From Litoribacillus peritrichatus (GTDB lineage Bacteria > Pseudomonadota > Gammaproteobacteria > Pseudomonadales > Litoribrevibacteraceae), in assembly GCF_039537985.1 (NCBI RefSeq), contig NZ_BAABBN010000004.1:1488001-1552000 (forward strand): a stretch of DNA of 64,000 nucleotides, read 5' to 3'. A program made the position numbers and the translations under genes. Each line of letters begins with the position of its first letter. Positions within the stretch are counted from its first letter, which is position 1. Below, piece by piece: positions 53,643-62,644 of this stretch. A model generated the notes under the pieces. That model made no database searches. It was not told the origin of the DNA and saw only the letters and a list, made by a program, of their open reading frames with translations.

Positions 53643-53661
53643 GGTTAACACCCGTTAACAT
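53643..53661. promoter_or_regulatory. TetR operator before the tautomerase operon
   Basis: GGTTAACACCCGTTAACAT differs from the site at 53020-53038 in one of 19 bases. It lies 47 bp before the tautomerase ATG and separates the regulator from the three-gene block, implying control of that block. Confidence 0.7.
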
Positions 53662-53707
53662 TGATATTTAAAAACACTAAAAGCATAACCATTAAGAGGA
53701 CAACAAA

Positions 53708-53938
53708 ATGCCATTTATTACTTACACCACAGTTGAAGGTGCATTATCCGATGAGCAAAAAGAAGCACTTTCAAAAGCCTTAACGGAAGCGGTGACCAGT
53801 ACTCTGGGAGAAAAACTAAGATCCAATGTATGGGTAACATTGAATGAAGCGCCAGAAGGCAATTTCTACATTGGAGGGCATGCTTTGAAAGCAAAAATGC
53901 TCAAAAAACTGATGGATACACCAGACTCTGAAGTCTAA
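53708..53938 (+). CDS. 4-oxalocrotonate tautomerase-like protein
   Basis: This 76-aa protein begins MPFITYTT with catalytic Pro1. The size and the helix LSDEQKEALSKALTEAVTS fit 4-OT/DmpI tautomerases. It is first of three genes after the TetR operator (then a membrane protein and a thioesterase). Substrate unknown. Confidence 0.82.
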   Translation: MPFITYTTVEGALSDEQKEALSKALTEAVTSTLGEKLRSNVWVTLNEAPEGNFYIGGHALKAKMLKKLMDTPDSEV

Positions 53939-53967
53939 CCACAGATAACAATAAAAGGAGTAATTAA

Positions 53968-54402
53968 ATGCTCGAAATAATTCTTATTCTGAATGCACTT
54001 TGGTTTGCCATGGGTTTTAACGTGTTTTCCATACGCAATAAGATTTTTGCAAAACTGGTGGTTCCCAGAGCCCATCGAGATACGCCCGTCTTTAAAATTT
54101 TGGCAGAATCCGGTCGGTTTTTAGGCGGCTTTAATCTTGCCTTCGCTTTATTGAATTTACTGCTTCTTATTAACCTAAACGCATTTGATAAAGATCTTCA
54201 GTGGGCCATTCTATTATTTGTCAATGCAGTCGCCCATGGAACACAGTTCGTGTTTAACTTACCCATTGCACTTGAGAACCGCAAAGGGCGCGGGGTTTGG
54301 CAAGTACTGAAAGGCACCATGCTGTTCATTTTCATAAACGACTTTCTACTGATGGTATTGAACGCTGTATTCGCAGCAGCTTATTTACTGGAACTTTTTT
54401 AA
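53968..54402 (+). CDS. Four-helix membrane protein, unrecognised
   Basis: This 144-aa protein has four hydrophobic segments (about 2-22, 50-75, 78-100, 118-140) and no recognised catalytic motif. It lies 29 bp after the tautomerase gene and 26 bp before the thioesterase gene. AAGGAG precedes the ATG. Confidence 0.65.
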   Translation: MLEIILILNALWFAMGFNVFSIRNKIFAKLVVPRAHRDTPVFKILAESGRFLGGFNLAFALLNLLLLINLNAFDKDLQWAILLFVNAVAHGTQFVFNLPIALENRKGRGVWQVLKGTMLFIFINDFLLMVLNAVFAAAYLLELF

Positions 54403-54428
54403 CCTTCAACATACAACAAGGCGTTCAA

Positions 54429-54890
54429 ATGAGCAGACTTCAGATTACGTTTCCAGACAAGATTCACTTTACCACGCACCAAACAGTCCGAATCCAGGAT
54501 GTAAATTATCGGAAACATCTTGGACACGATAAAATTATATCTATGATCCATGATGCCAGAGCCGCATTCCTGGAGTCAATTGGTGAATCAGAGCTGGTGG
54601 ATAAGCCCGATGGCTACGTCCTCGCAGACATGCAAATCATCTACTTGGACGAAGCCTTCTACAAAGATGAACTCAGGTTCGATATTGCAGTCGACGAAGT
54701 ATCCAACAGAAGTTGCCAAATTTATTACCAAATCAGCAAACAAAGCAGTTCAGGTCAAGGGCCTCAGGTAATAACACGCGCAAAGACCAGCGTTGTCTTT
54801 TACAACTATCAGTTGAAGTCAGCTATACCCGTGCCTGAAAGCATCAGAACGTTAACAACACAAGACGAAACAGAACTTACTGAGGCTTAG
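54429..54890 (+). CDS. Hotdog-fold thioesterase
   Basis: This 153-aa protein has a 4HBT-like start (FTTHQTVRIQDVNYRKHLGH) and ADMQIIYLDEAFYKDELRF, the usual hotdog-fold layout. The canonical catalytic Asp is in VRIQDVNY. It is last in the TetR-linked operon. An acyl-CoA substrate is likely but undefined. The ATG 54429 has AAGGCG upstream; the longer frame overlaps the membrane gene. Confidence 0.78.
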   Translation: MSRLQITFPDKIHFTTHQTVRIQDVNYRKHLGHDKIISMIHDARAAFLESIGESELVDKPDGYVLADMQIIYLDEAFYKDELRFDIAVDEVSNRSCQIYYQISKQSSSGQGPQVITRAKTSVVFYNYQLKSAIPVPESIRTLTTQDETELTEA

Positions 54891-54898
54891 TTCAAACA

Positions 54899-54915
54899 GG
54901 CCAGCGATGCTGGCC
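54899..54915. terminator. Hairpin between convergent genes
   Basis: GGCCAGC / GCTGGCC form a 7-bp GC-rich stem with a 3-nt loop between the thioesterase gene and the P-loop kinase gene. No T tract. Confidence 0.55.
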
Positions 54916-54935
54916 AAGTTACATCTAGTGGATTG

Positions 54936-55451
54936 CTAGACCACATAGTTCTCAACAAAAGAGTCCAACTCGGATATCGACCGAATCACATGTAAAGACT
55001 TGCCCGCCGACACTTTTTCTAAGTTTTGTTTAAAGTCTTTATTCCAAAACTTCGGGCAAAGTTTCAATACCTTGTAACTTTGCAGTGAACCTTTCAAAAC
55101 TGAACTGCCTTCTGGCCAGCCTTCCGGTTTAACAAATACCCCCTTCAGTAGTCGCTTCGTCACCAACCAATAACTGACTGCATACGGCAAATCAATAAAG
55201 ATCAATGTATCCGCAGCGTCCAGCCTTTGTTTAAACGATGCTATCGGCCCAAAGCCATCAATTATCCAGTCATCGGAAGACAATATACTGTCATGAATCT
55301 TATCGTAGATTGCACGATCCACCCTCTCCCCGTTTGCTTCAAATTCAATAGAGTCGACGGCGTGTAATTTAATGCCTGTTGCTAATGCAAGACGTTTACT
55401 TAATGTGGACTTACCGCTACCAGGTTTTCCAAATACAACGATTTTTTTCAT
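54936..55451 (-). CDS. P-loop kinase-like protein (adenylate kinase/FlaR-like)
   Basis: This 171-aa protein has Walker A GKPGSGKS at 8-15 and the order of small nucleotide-kinase-like or topology-modulation (FlaR-like) ATPases: HAVDSIEFE, the stretch around DDWIIDGFG, TLIFIDLPYAVSYWLV. Substrate not known. It converges with the thioesterase gene. Confidence 0.78.
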   Translation of the reverse strand: MKKIVVFGKPGSGKSTLSKRLALATGIKLHAVDSIEFEANGERVDRAIYDKIHDSILSSDDWIIDGFGPIASFKQRLDAADTLIFIDLPYAVSYWLVTKRLLKGVFVKPEGWPEGSSVLKGSLQSYKVLKLCPKFWNKDFKQNLEKVSAGKSLHVIRSISELDSFVENYVV

Positions 55452-55495
55452 ACTGCTTCCTTAGCTTCGATGAAACCCAAGAAGGCAGAAATGAA

Positions 55496-55518
55496 AAACC
55501 CGCCTCTTGGGCGGGTTT
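55496..55518 (-). terminator. Rho-independent terminator of the membrane protein gene
   Basis: AAACCCGCC / GGCGGGTTT, a 9-bp stem with a 5-nt loop, is followed on the minus strand by a T-rich stretch. It ends the transcript of the gene at 55659-56876. Confidence 0.75.
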
Positions 55519-55658
55519 GACAAACTCTTAACGCATCAAATTACCCACCATTCCTATGGAATGATGATAATTATGGCAGTCTGATGGTGAGATATTTTGG
55601 TCATCTGTTTATCTTGATTGCGGATAGTTTAATTGTCAACAAGGCTTTAGGTATTCTT

Positions 55659-56876
55659 CTAAAATAATCCAAGAACAAAATAATTGGCATGATTTTCAAG
55701 CAGTAAAGCTAAACCATACAGACTCACGCTTGCAATCAAAGAAAAGACAATGAACCCGCCTTTTGTCCCCCAGTAACCAACCCAACTCAATATCCATAAG
55801 GTGAAACAAGTATTCATAAATGCACTTATGGTCGTCAATTCGAATAACTTGGCCCCTATCAGCGCCAACGCAAACGAGAGAACCATTAGAAAACAAGCCG
55901 CGTTAAAACCCTTATCTTCCTTAGACCAAGGCAAGGCAGAAATGAGCAAACAGACAGACAACGCCAAAGAACAGACGTACTCTATTCCGAAAGCGAAATG
56001 CTCAATATAGGGAACCGTTACTCCCGTAACCGTAATTAATCCGTAAATCAGTAACACCAGAAAATTAGAATAAATAACAATCGGCAGATAACTTTCATCA
56101 TCAACACCAAGTGCTACGCCGTAGGCGAGCTGATAAATCACGAACCCTGTAGCAAACACAAAAGAGGCTACTGCGAATACGCCAAAGGTACTGGATTGAT
56201 ACATAATTGCCAGCACACTAAAATAAATCGCCAGATAAACGCCCGCCATCACATGGGGCTTCATCCCGAGCGAGAGTAATTTTATGAGTGCATCGCCAAA
56301 TTTTTCATAAATTACAAAAACCCACCCAATGACGAGTAACTGCAGAAGACTCCCTGTCAGCGCCAAGTAAAACGCTTCCGAAGGCCAAATCCATTGAGGC
56401 GCGAAGGTTAAAACACCGGCGAAAATCGAAGCGCAGCCCTGATAAACGACCGTAGGAACCAGCATAATAATTCTGAAAAAAGTATCCACCAAGTTACTGA
56501 TGATTCCCCGAAATGCAAACAACAGGAAAGCAACCGCTAAGAACTTAACCGCGCCCGTCAAACTAAAGTAACCAGACCATGTAATGCCTTTGCCCGCTGA
56601 TTCAGAAGTTTCAGACGCTCCTGTCACATATTGTTCTTTTGCGTACTGAGCATTTTCTTCGGTCAGAAAACCGTCCTGAACCAACTTATCAATGGTCTCA
56701 ACTATGATTCTGGACTCATAGCCCACATCGTTGGTGACTCGTTCTTTCGGCTGACTGCCTGCGGTTATCGAAGTCGAGTTTGCAACCTCAACCGTGTTTG
56801 TAACTTCTATCTCGTCGGAGTATGCGCTGCCACTGATTAAAATCAAAAACAGCCATATATAACTGAAAAAATACAT
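55659..56876 (-). CDS. Polytopic membrane protein, unrecognised
   Basis: This 405-aa protein has a signal-like start (ending SAYS), a soluble region of about 80 residues and then about nine membrane helices. The soluble part has a SHOCT-like helix (VETIDKLVQDGFLTEENAQ). No catalytic motif is visible. A terminator follows. Confidence 0.6.
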   Translation of the reverse strand: MYFFSYIWLFLILISGSAYSDEIEVTNTVEVANSTSITAGSQPKERVTNDVGYESRIIVETIDKLVQDGFLTEENAQYAKEQYVTGASETSESAGKGITWSGYFSLTGAVKFLAVAFLLFAFRGIISNLVDTFFRIIMLVPTVVYQGCASIFAGVLTFAPQWIWPSEAFYLALTGSLLQLLVIGWVFVIYEKFGDALIKLLSLGMKPHVMAGVYLAIYFSVLAIMYQSSTFGVFAVASFVFATGFVIYQLAYGVALGVDDESYLPIVIYSNFLVLLIYGLITVTGVTVPYIEHFAFGIEYVCSLALSVCLLISALPWSKEDKGFNAACFLMVLSFALALIGAKLFELTTISAFMNTCFTLWILSWVGYWGTKGGFIVFSLIASVSLYGLALLLENHANYFVLGLF

Positions 56877-57029
56877 AAATAACTTCCCTTTAATTCAGGC
56901 CTGAACCAAAGACATCATTGTCATTCAGGCTATTTCCCTAATTATTACGTTTTGAAAATGCCAAGCTATGAAAAAGTAGAAATGAGTTAAAGTGACTCAA
57001 ATAATGGTCTATTGAAGTATCAACACGAA

Positions 57030-57323
57030 CTACAATCGACCAAACCAGTATCCTGGTTTACGTCGGTGATGCATCACCGCAACAACGTATAGTTTGCCAC
57101 CTCTTTCCCGGTAGATGACAGAAAAAGGAAACTTAGAGAGCAAATAGCGTTTAAAGCCGATGTGAAAGTTGGGCCACGAGTCAGGATACTCTGAGATAAT
57201 ATGGAAGGATGCATCAAGTTCAGATAGAAAGTCTTCACCTAAACCTTCCGCTTGCTTCTGATACCACTGATAAAAAACTTTAATCTCTTCCTTCACGTCC
57301 GGGTGAAAAATGAGGTTTTGCAA
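57030..57323 (-). CDS. RelE/ParE-family toxin
   Basis: This 97-aa protein has the RelE/ParE fold signs: FHPDVKEEIKVFYQWYQKQ, GLGEDFLSELDASF, and RYLLSKFPFSVIYRE with the closing MHHRRKPGYW. ParE types poison gyrase and RelE types cut mRNA; this one cannot be placed. It starts 2 bp after its antitoxin. Confidence 0.85.
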   Translation of the reverse strand: MQNLIFHPDVKEEIKVFYQWYQKQAEGLGEDFLSELDASFHIISEYPDSWPNFHIGFKRYLLSKFPFSVIYRERGGKLYVVAVMHHRRKPGYWFGRL

Positions 57324-57325
57324 TT

Positions 57326-57541
57326 TCAGTTCCTTATTTCACTTTTTATTTGATCCCAGGAAACACCGCTAACTTCACCAGAATCAAGTTCTTTAAATCG
57401 ATTCTCTGCCAATGTCCCCCAAGCTTCTTCTACCCCGTCTTCCTGAACGGAATCAAGTGAGGATATCAAGCAATGAGCCAACATAGCTTTTTCATTGTTC
57501 GTTAAGTTTTTGGCATTTTCCAGTATTTGCTTAATGCTCAT
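57326..57541 (-). CDS. Addiction-module antitoxin (Unstab_antitox type)
   Basis: This 71-aa protein has LTNNEKAMLAHCLISSLDS and EEAWGTLAENRFKELDSGEV, the pattern of the small addiction module protein family paired with RelE/ParE toxins. It precedes the toxin in one operon. A dyad lies just upstream. Confidence 0.85.
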   Translation of the reverse strand: MSIKQILENAKNLTNNEKAMLAHCLISSLDSVQEDGVEEAWGTLAENRFKELDSGEVSGVSWDQIKSEIRN

Positions 57542-57566
57542 TTTTACATACCTTCTGACTGTCTGC

Positions 57567-57581
57567 GATACCGATAGTATC
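57567..57581. promoter_or_regulatory. Dyad upstream of the toxin-antitoxin pair
   Basis: GATAC-CGATA-GTATC, a 5-bp-arm inverted repeat 25 bp before the antitoxin ATG, fits the position of an autoregulatory operator. Confidence 0.4.
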
Positions 57582-57674
57582 AGCCCCGTATTCCAAATGC
57601 ACTTATCACAAAGTTCGACGTATCGATAACCCGTCGTTTATACCGAAGTATAGGCAACAACGGCTATTAATATT

Positions 57675-58028
57675 TCACTTGGAAACCACATTTTCATTAA
57701 CCAGCCACACACCATCTTTTTCATGTATGCCTAAGATAATCAATGCTTCATTTTTTTCATAGGTAGCACGCCAGACGAACCTTAAACAATTTGATCGACT
57801 GTCAGTTTTGAACCCTTGCAGAGAACCAAGAAAAGACCGATCTTTATATGCGCCCAAGTCTTCACGCATTAATTCAACGTCCTCCAGAAAGGTATTTTTA
57901 GTAAAACCTTCCAAATCGTCATCATCGAAGTGTTTTATAAAAGCGTCATAGTCGCCATCGCGATCCGCTTCAAGCATGTCCGTGAGATAGGCTTCCACAA
58001 TCCTCAATTCTTCAATATGTTCTTTCAT
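57675..58028 (-). CDS. NTF2-like/SnoaL-like protein
   Basis: This 117-aa protein has a helical start (EELRIVEAYLTDMLEADRDG) and beta strands, as in the cone-shaped NTF2-like fold. DYDAFIKHFDDDDL is typical of such proteins. No catalytic residues can be assigned. ATG 58028 has AAGGA 9 bases before. Confidence 0.55.
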   Translation of the reverse strand: MKEHIEELRIVEAYLTDMLEADRDGDYDAFIKHFDDDDLEGFTKNTFLEDVELMREDLGAYKDRSFLGSLQGFKTDSRSNCLRFVWRATYEKNEALIILGIHEKDGVWLVNENVVSK

Positions 58029-58266
58029 TTCAACTGTCCTTAGCATTAATAGTTTCCATACCGATTAAATGTACAGATAAACAAAACATTTGAACATCAA
58101 ATCAACTTGTCTCTGAAACTTTTAATTAATCAGAGTGGCCTAAAAAAGAACTCTCTCAGGCACAAAATTCAGAAAAGAGGCCGATTACCCTTGAAGGTTC
58201 GTTCGCTTGCCTATATTGATAGAGGGGAAATCATTCACACCAACGCATCCTTATAGGGAAATAACC

Positions 58267-58932
58267 ATGTCCAGAACTGTATTGATCACCGGAGCAAACC
58301 GGGGAATTGGCCTTGAACTAGCGCGTCATTACGCCAAACAAGGTGACAACGTCATCGGGGTATGTCGAGAGACTTCCGACGAGCTCAATCAAATTGCCTT
58401 CAAAGTCATTGAGCACATTGATGTGACCAGCCCTAGCAGCGTCGGGCAGCTTGCTTCAGCATTAAGTAATACCTCAGTCGATATCCTGATCAACAACGCA
58501 GGCCTGTTCAGCAATGAAACGCTCGGTGAGTTGGATTTTGAAAGCATCGAGCGACAGATGGAGGTTAACGCCTACGCGCCTTTGCGAATCACTCAGGCAT
58601 TACTGCCGAATTTAACATCCGGCAGCAAAATCGCCAACATCACCAGTCGAATGGGGTCGATTGAAGATAACACCTCCGGCAATTACTACGGTTACCGCGC
58701 TTCAAAAGCAGCACTCAATGCATTTGGTAAATCGCTGGCAATGGATTTAAAACCCAAAGGTATCGCCGTTGCTTTGCTTCACCCAGGCTTTGTTCAAACT
58801 CGAATGGTAGGATTCAATGGTGATATTTCACCAGAACAGGCTGCAAGCGGATTGGCTCAGCGTATTGAAGAGCTGAACATCAATAACACTGGCGGCTTCT
58901 GGCACTCCAACGGTGAACAGCTGCCTTGGTAA
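58267..58932 (+). CDS. Short-chain dehydrogenase/reductase (CsgA-like)
   Basis: This 221-aa SDR has the cofactor motif TGANRGIG (near residues 8-15), the NNAG motif, the catalytic Ser region (NITSRMGS) and YXXXK as YGYRASK. It matches short SDRs related to C-signal protein CsgA. Substrate unknown. ATG 58267 has AGGGAAA upstream and starts at the Rossmann fold; a longer frame lacks support. Confidence 0.88.
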   Translation: MSRTVLITGANRGIGLELARHYAKQGDNVIGVCRETSDELNQIAFKVIEHIDVTSPSSVGQLASALSNTSVDILINNAGLFSNETLGELDFESIERQMEVNAYAPLRITQALLPNLTSGSKIANITSRMGSIEDNTSGNYYGYRASKAALNAFGKSLAMDLKPKGIAVALLHPGFVQTRMVGFNGDISPEQAASGLAQRIEELNINNTGGFWHSNGEQLPW

Positions 58933-58944
58933 GGATGGATATTA

Positions 58945-58975
58945 ATCACTCTTGGTAAACAAAACCAAGAGTGAT
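58945..58975. terminator. Strong hairpin between convergent genes
   Basis: ATCACTCTTGGT / ACCAAGAGTGAT, a perfect 12-bp stem with a 7-nt loop, sits between the SDR gene and the sigma-54 activator gene. Confidence 0.65.
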
Positions 58976-58988
58976 GCCCACGCCTCTG

Positions 58989-60434
58989 TCAGAAATCCAA
59001 TTCATACCGATGGATTTTGTTAATCAACCCCTGGCGAGTAATGCCAAGCTGTTGAGCGCTGCGTGTCTTGTTGTTGTCATTCACAGCCATCGCAGCACAA
59101 ATCAGATTAATCTCAAGTGCACTGACTTGTTGCTCCATCGGTTTGGCTAATATGTCTTTAGGTGGGTATTCCACCCATTCTTCAGCCGAAGCGACCTGTA
59201 ACTTACCCTCCACAAGTAAATCATTTCGAATGAGCGCAAGCTCTTGCATGGTCACTTGATCCGTGAGACAAATCGCCGCTGCACTTTCTAAGGTATTTTT
59301 TAATTCGCGCACATTGCCCGGCCAATCCGCTTGATTAAACCACTGGAGCACTTCAGGGGATAAGCTCAATTTCGTTTGATTTTTCTCGTTATAACGCTTT
59401 AAGAAATGTCGAAGTAACGGAACAATATCTTCTCTTCGCATTTCAAGGCTCTGTGTGCCAACGGTTAAGCCTTTAATGCGGTAATAGAGATCATCCCGAA
59501 ACTCGCCTTGCTGTACAGCCAGCGGTAAGTCCCGATTGGTAGCAGACACTAAGCGAACATCAATCGTCATTAAGTCTCTGCTTCCAACTGGATAAAAACT
59601 CCCTTCTTGCAGGACGCGTAACAACTTTACCTGCATAGCCAAAGGCATTTCACCAATTTCATCAAGAAACAGGGTCCCGGTGTGGGCCATTGCCAATAAC
59701 CCTTTTCTGTCTGAATCTGCGCCAGTAAACGCCCCTTTTTTATAGCCAAACAATTCACTTTCCAAAAGCTCTGCGGGTATGGCACCACAGTGCACTGAAA
59801 TGAAAGGGTTGTCAGCTCGATTACCCATTTTATGAATGGCGTTCGCTATGATTTCTTTACCTGTCCCGCTGGGGCCTTGGATAAACACCGGCACCTGAGT
59901 CGGCGCTATTCGGGTGACCAACTCACGAATGCTTTGAACATTCTGGCTCACACCAACCAATCCCAAATCGTCTTCTTTTGCTTGTCCGGTTTTTAGCTCA
60001 GACTCCAGTGTTTGCACTTGTTGTCGCAATTGATTTTTTTCAACCGTTCGTTGCACAATCACTTTAAGAAGGTCAGGGTCAACGGGCTTTGCAATAAAGT
60101 CTTCCGCGCCGAGTTCCATAGCTTTTAACGCAAGAGAGCGCTCATCGTGGCCGGTCAAAACCACCACAGGAACGTTTTCATAGCGATTGATGAACGCCAA
60201 CCCGTCCTCAGGCTTAAAGGTTGGCGGCAACGCCAGGTCATGAATAATAATATCGAAGCCAGCACCCGCCTCTTTAGTTTTATGAAACAACAATTGAGCT
60301 TGTTGGCCGTCACCACAAGTAATGACATCGTATCCGGCCTGCTTCAACCAGAGTGCACAAAGTTCGCAGAATGCACTTTCATCATCCACTAGCAGCACTT
60401 TGGTTTTGTCAGGAAAAACATGCTCTTGATTCAT
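58989..60434 (-). CDS. Sigma-54-dependent response regulator (NtrC/PrsR type)
   Basis: This 481-aa protein has a receiver (Asp66 in IIIHDLALPP, Lys of AKPV), an AAA+ domain with Walker A GPSGTGKE (187-194), the sigma-54 contact loop GAFTGA (234-239) and Walker B TLFLDEIGEMP, and a Fis-type HTH tail (RSAQQLGITRQGLINKIHRY). The ATG is 4 bases after the kinase stop, so they are coupled. An upstream extension of the frame lies inside the kinase gene. Its likely target is the sigma-54 promoter before cydA. Confidence 0.9.
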   Translation of the reverse strand: MNQEHVFPDKTKVLLVDDESAFCELCALWLKQAGYDVITCGDGQQAQLLFHKTKEAGAGFDIIIHDLALPPTFKPEDGLAFINRYENVPVVVLTGHDERSLALKAMELGAEDFIAKPVDPDLLKVIVQRTVEKNQLRQQVQTLESELKTGQAKEDDLGLVGVSQNVQSIRELVTRIAPTQVPVFIQGPSGTGKEIIANAIHKMGNRADNPFISVHCGAIPAELLESELFGYKKGAFTGADSDRKGLLAMAHTGTLFLDEIGEMPLAMQVKLLRVLQEGSFYPVGSRDLMTIDVRLVSATNRDLPLAVQQGEFRDDLYYRIKGLTVGTQSLEMRREDIVPLLRHFLKRYNEKNQTKLSLSPEVLQWFNQADWPGNVRELKNTLESAAAICLTDQVTMQELALIRNDLLVEGKLQVASAEEWVEYPPKDILAKPMEQQVSALEINLICAAMAVNDNNKTRSAQQLGITRQGLINKIHRYELDF

Positions 60435-60438
60435 AGAT

Positions 60439-62316
60439 TTACTCTGGTAAATGTACAATAAATGAGACTGGCCAACCAAAATCTTCGCGATACTGAATAT
60501 CACCCTGATAAGCATCCACAATTCGACGAACTATGGACAAACCTAAGCCACTGCCGCCACTGCGTTTACTGATGAAAGGCTCAAACAGATGGGCTTGCAT
60601 CTCTTCTGGAATTTGAGGGCCATTATTATGTATGGTCAAGATTAACGTATTTGTTCCCGCTTCTTTTTCTACGCTTAACAAAATCCGGCCTCCGTCTTGC
60701 TGATTGATAAAGGCAGCCGAGTTTTCCAAAATATTAATCAAGACCTGCTGAATTCGAGGGCCATCATAGTGACCTTTCAGCGTTTCTGGTGCCTGGACAA
60801 CAATGCTAACGTTAAACAAAGACTGAATCTGTTCAACCACCTGGTTGATCAGCAACATCAAGTCCATCTCTGTTTTATGCAGCTCTATTGTGCTTGCATA
60901 ACTGAGCGTATCCCTGATCAACAGCTCAGCTCGTGCCACCTGGTTCTGAATATGAGATTTGATCACAGGCTCAGTTTGGGCGGATGCCATATTTATAATA
61001 TTTAACGGATTCCTTAATTCATGAGCAATCGCAGCAGTTAGCCCACCCAGTTCAATCAAGTGCCTTTGCTCAATTCTGGCGCGCTCGGCCTGAGCCTCTA
61101 CTTTCGCCAGCTGGATGGAACGCTCTAACGAAGCGCAAGTACTGGGTAACAAGGCGGCAAGAATTTCTGCCATATAATGTTTAGCAGGCGCAATGTCTTC
61201 CCAGCCATTTAAATAGCAGTGCCACTGAGAACGTTTAACGCAGGTAAACTGCGTGCTATTCCCGGAATCAACCAGAGGTTCACCGTCTGCATCCACTATA
61301 GCAACTCCGGCTTTGTGATGACTTCGGTCATACCACATGGTTTCTACGGTTGTGGCCAGATCTTGCCAGGATGTGACTCGGTTCAATTGACTGACCCATT
61401 TGTTCAGCGTTGCATCCTCAATCTTGGCACCAGGATAAACCAACCGCTCTGAAATGCGTTTGGCTGGCTCATATAAGAACCAAGCCACCAATAATAATAC
61501 CGTGGAGTAGACCAAAAGCTGAAAATTCGGCACATGCGATAACTCTTCCAGACCCAGCGGCTCAATCACTACTAACAGCAACCACATTAGTATCATTGAA
61601 GCGACGAGCACCAGGAACCACTGTAACGCCTGACTGACCATGCGATTCGCTTCAACCAGCCGATAACGAACCACCGAATAAACAACCAGCACGGCATAAC
61701 TGGGCAGCGCTAACATTGGGTAAGGAAAGAAACGACTGGGAATGGAGGGAAAAATAAAACTCGTCGCCAATAAAAAGCCCCAGGCACCTACCGCAAAAAT
61801 AGCCACGATGGAGCGGCGTTGATTGCCCTGACTGCGTTGGAAACCGTACAACAATAAAATATGAGCAAATATACCCACGGCTACCGTATAGCCGAGGTTC
61901 AGCCAACCGGAAAAAGCCAGATGAAAAAAACTGGGAAACGCCAACCAAGGCGACAAATAACCTCCGTCGGTAATTACACTGGCAACCGTTACCAGAATGG
62001 CCAGGCCATAAAACCAGGGTATTCGCTTGTATAAATTGAATGCTGACACACCCGAATCTTTAAGCCAGACAATGACAAAGTGAAGAAATGAGGTGGGTAA
62101 CAGAGGATTGGCAAGCAGCAATGGAATTGCAAATTGCGGCTGTTCCTCCAAGGCAAAAATATGACCCAAACACCAAATGGCCATCGACAAACAAAACCCT
62201 GCAAGGGCTGGTAGGCTGGAATCTTCCTTGCGGCGGGTCCATAGCCAAATCGCCACACCCAGTGCCGTCAGTACCGTTGCCCAAAGGCTGGTTGTAAACA
62301 GAATTTCAATATCCAA
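60439..62316 (-). CDS. Membrane sensor histidine kinase (PrsK-like)
   Basis: This 625-aa kinase has about eight N-terminal membrane helices (to about residue 280), a GAF-like linker and HisKA with His432 (AIAHELRNPLNIINMAS). A HATPase domain follows (INILENSAAFINQ, GGSGLGLSIVRR). The start is taken as TTG 62316, with AGAAGG 8 bases upstream, rather than the TTG at 62346. It is divergent from cydA and followed by the sigma-54 activator. The signal may be respiratory or redox; unproven. Confidence 0.88.
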   Translation of the reverse strand: MDIEILFTTSLWATVLTALGVAIWLWTRRKEDSSLPALAGFCLSMAIWCLGHIFALEEQPQFAIPLLLANPLLPTSFLHFVIVWLKDSGVSAFNLYKRIPWFYGLAILVTVASVITDGGYLSPWLAFPSFFHLAFSGWLNLGYTVAVGIFAHILLLYGFQRSQGNQRRSIVAIFAVGAWGFLLATSFIFPSIPSRFFPYPMLALPSYAVLVVYSVVRYRLVEANRMVSQALQWFLVLVASMILMWLLLVVIEPLGLEELSHVPNFQLLVYSTVLLLVAWFLYEPAKRISERLVYPGAKIEDATLNKWVSQLNRVTSWQDLATTVETMWYDRSHHKAGVAIVDADGEPLVDSGNSTQFTCVKRSQWHCYLNGWEDIAPAKHYMAEILAALLPSTCASLERSIQLAKVEAQAERARIEQRHLIELGGLTAAIAHELRNPLNIINMASAQTEPVIKSHIQNQVARAELLIRDTLSYASTIELHKTEMDLMLLINQVVEQIQSLFNVSIVVQAPETLKGHYDGPRIQQVLINILENSAAFINQQDGGRILLSVEKEAGTNTLILTIHNNGPQIPEEMQAHLFEPFISKRSGGSGLGLSIVRRIVDAYQGDIQYREDFGWPVSFIVHLPE

Positions 62317-62463
62317 ACCGTAAACCTTCTTTACAGTCACACACAATAAATCGTCTAGATAGTTTACACAGAGAGTATTTTATTAACCAGCAATCGCCCG
62401 TTGAATATTAAATAAATCCTCATGAGCCAGTGTTTATCGGCGCTAACGCTTTCTTAAATAATA

Positions 62464-62480
62464 TTGGCACTCCCCTTGCT
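62464..62480 (+). promoter_or_regulatory. Sigma-54 promoter before cydA
   Basis: TTGGCAC-TCCCC-TTGCT matches the -24/-12 consensus (TGGCAC, 5 bp, TTGCW) perfectly. It lies about 165 bp before the cydA ATG in the 328-bp gap divergent from the histidine kinase gene. An imperfect dyad near 62429-62448 is a possible activator site. Confidence 0.85.
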
Positions 62481-62644
62481 CTAACAGATTAAGCACAAGC
62501 CGTTCCCAAAATGAAGGAACAGTCAGTTTGCTTGATTAGGATCAATTAAAAACCATATAAACCACTCCACGAAGTGCGAAACCACCTGGCGTAACCCGGT
62601 GAATTTACTTTTCAGCGCTCGTGAAATACCTAAAGGCTTACTCT

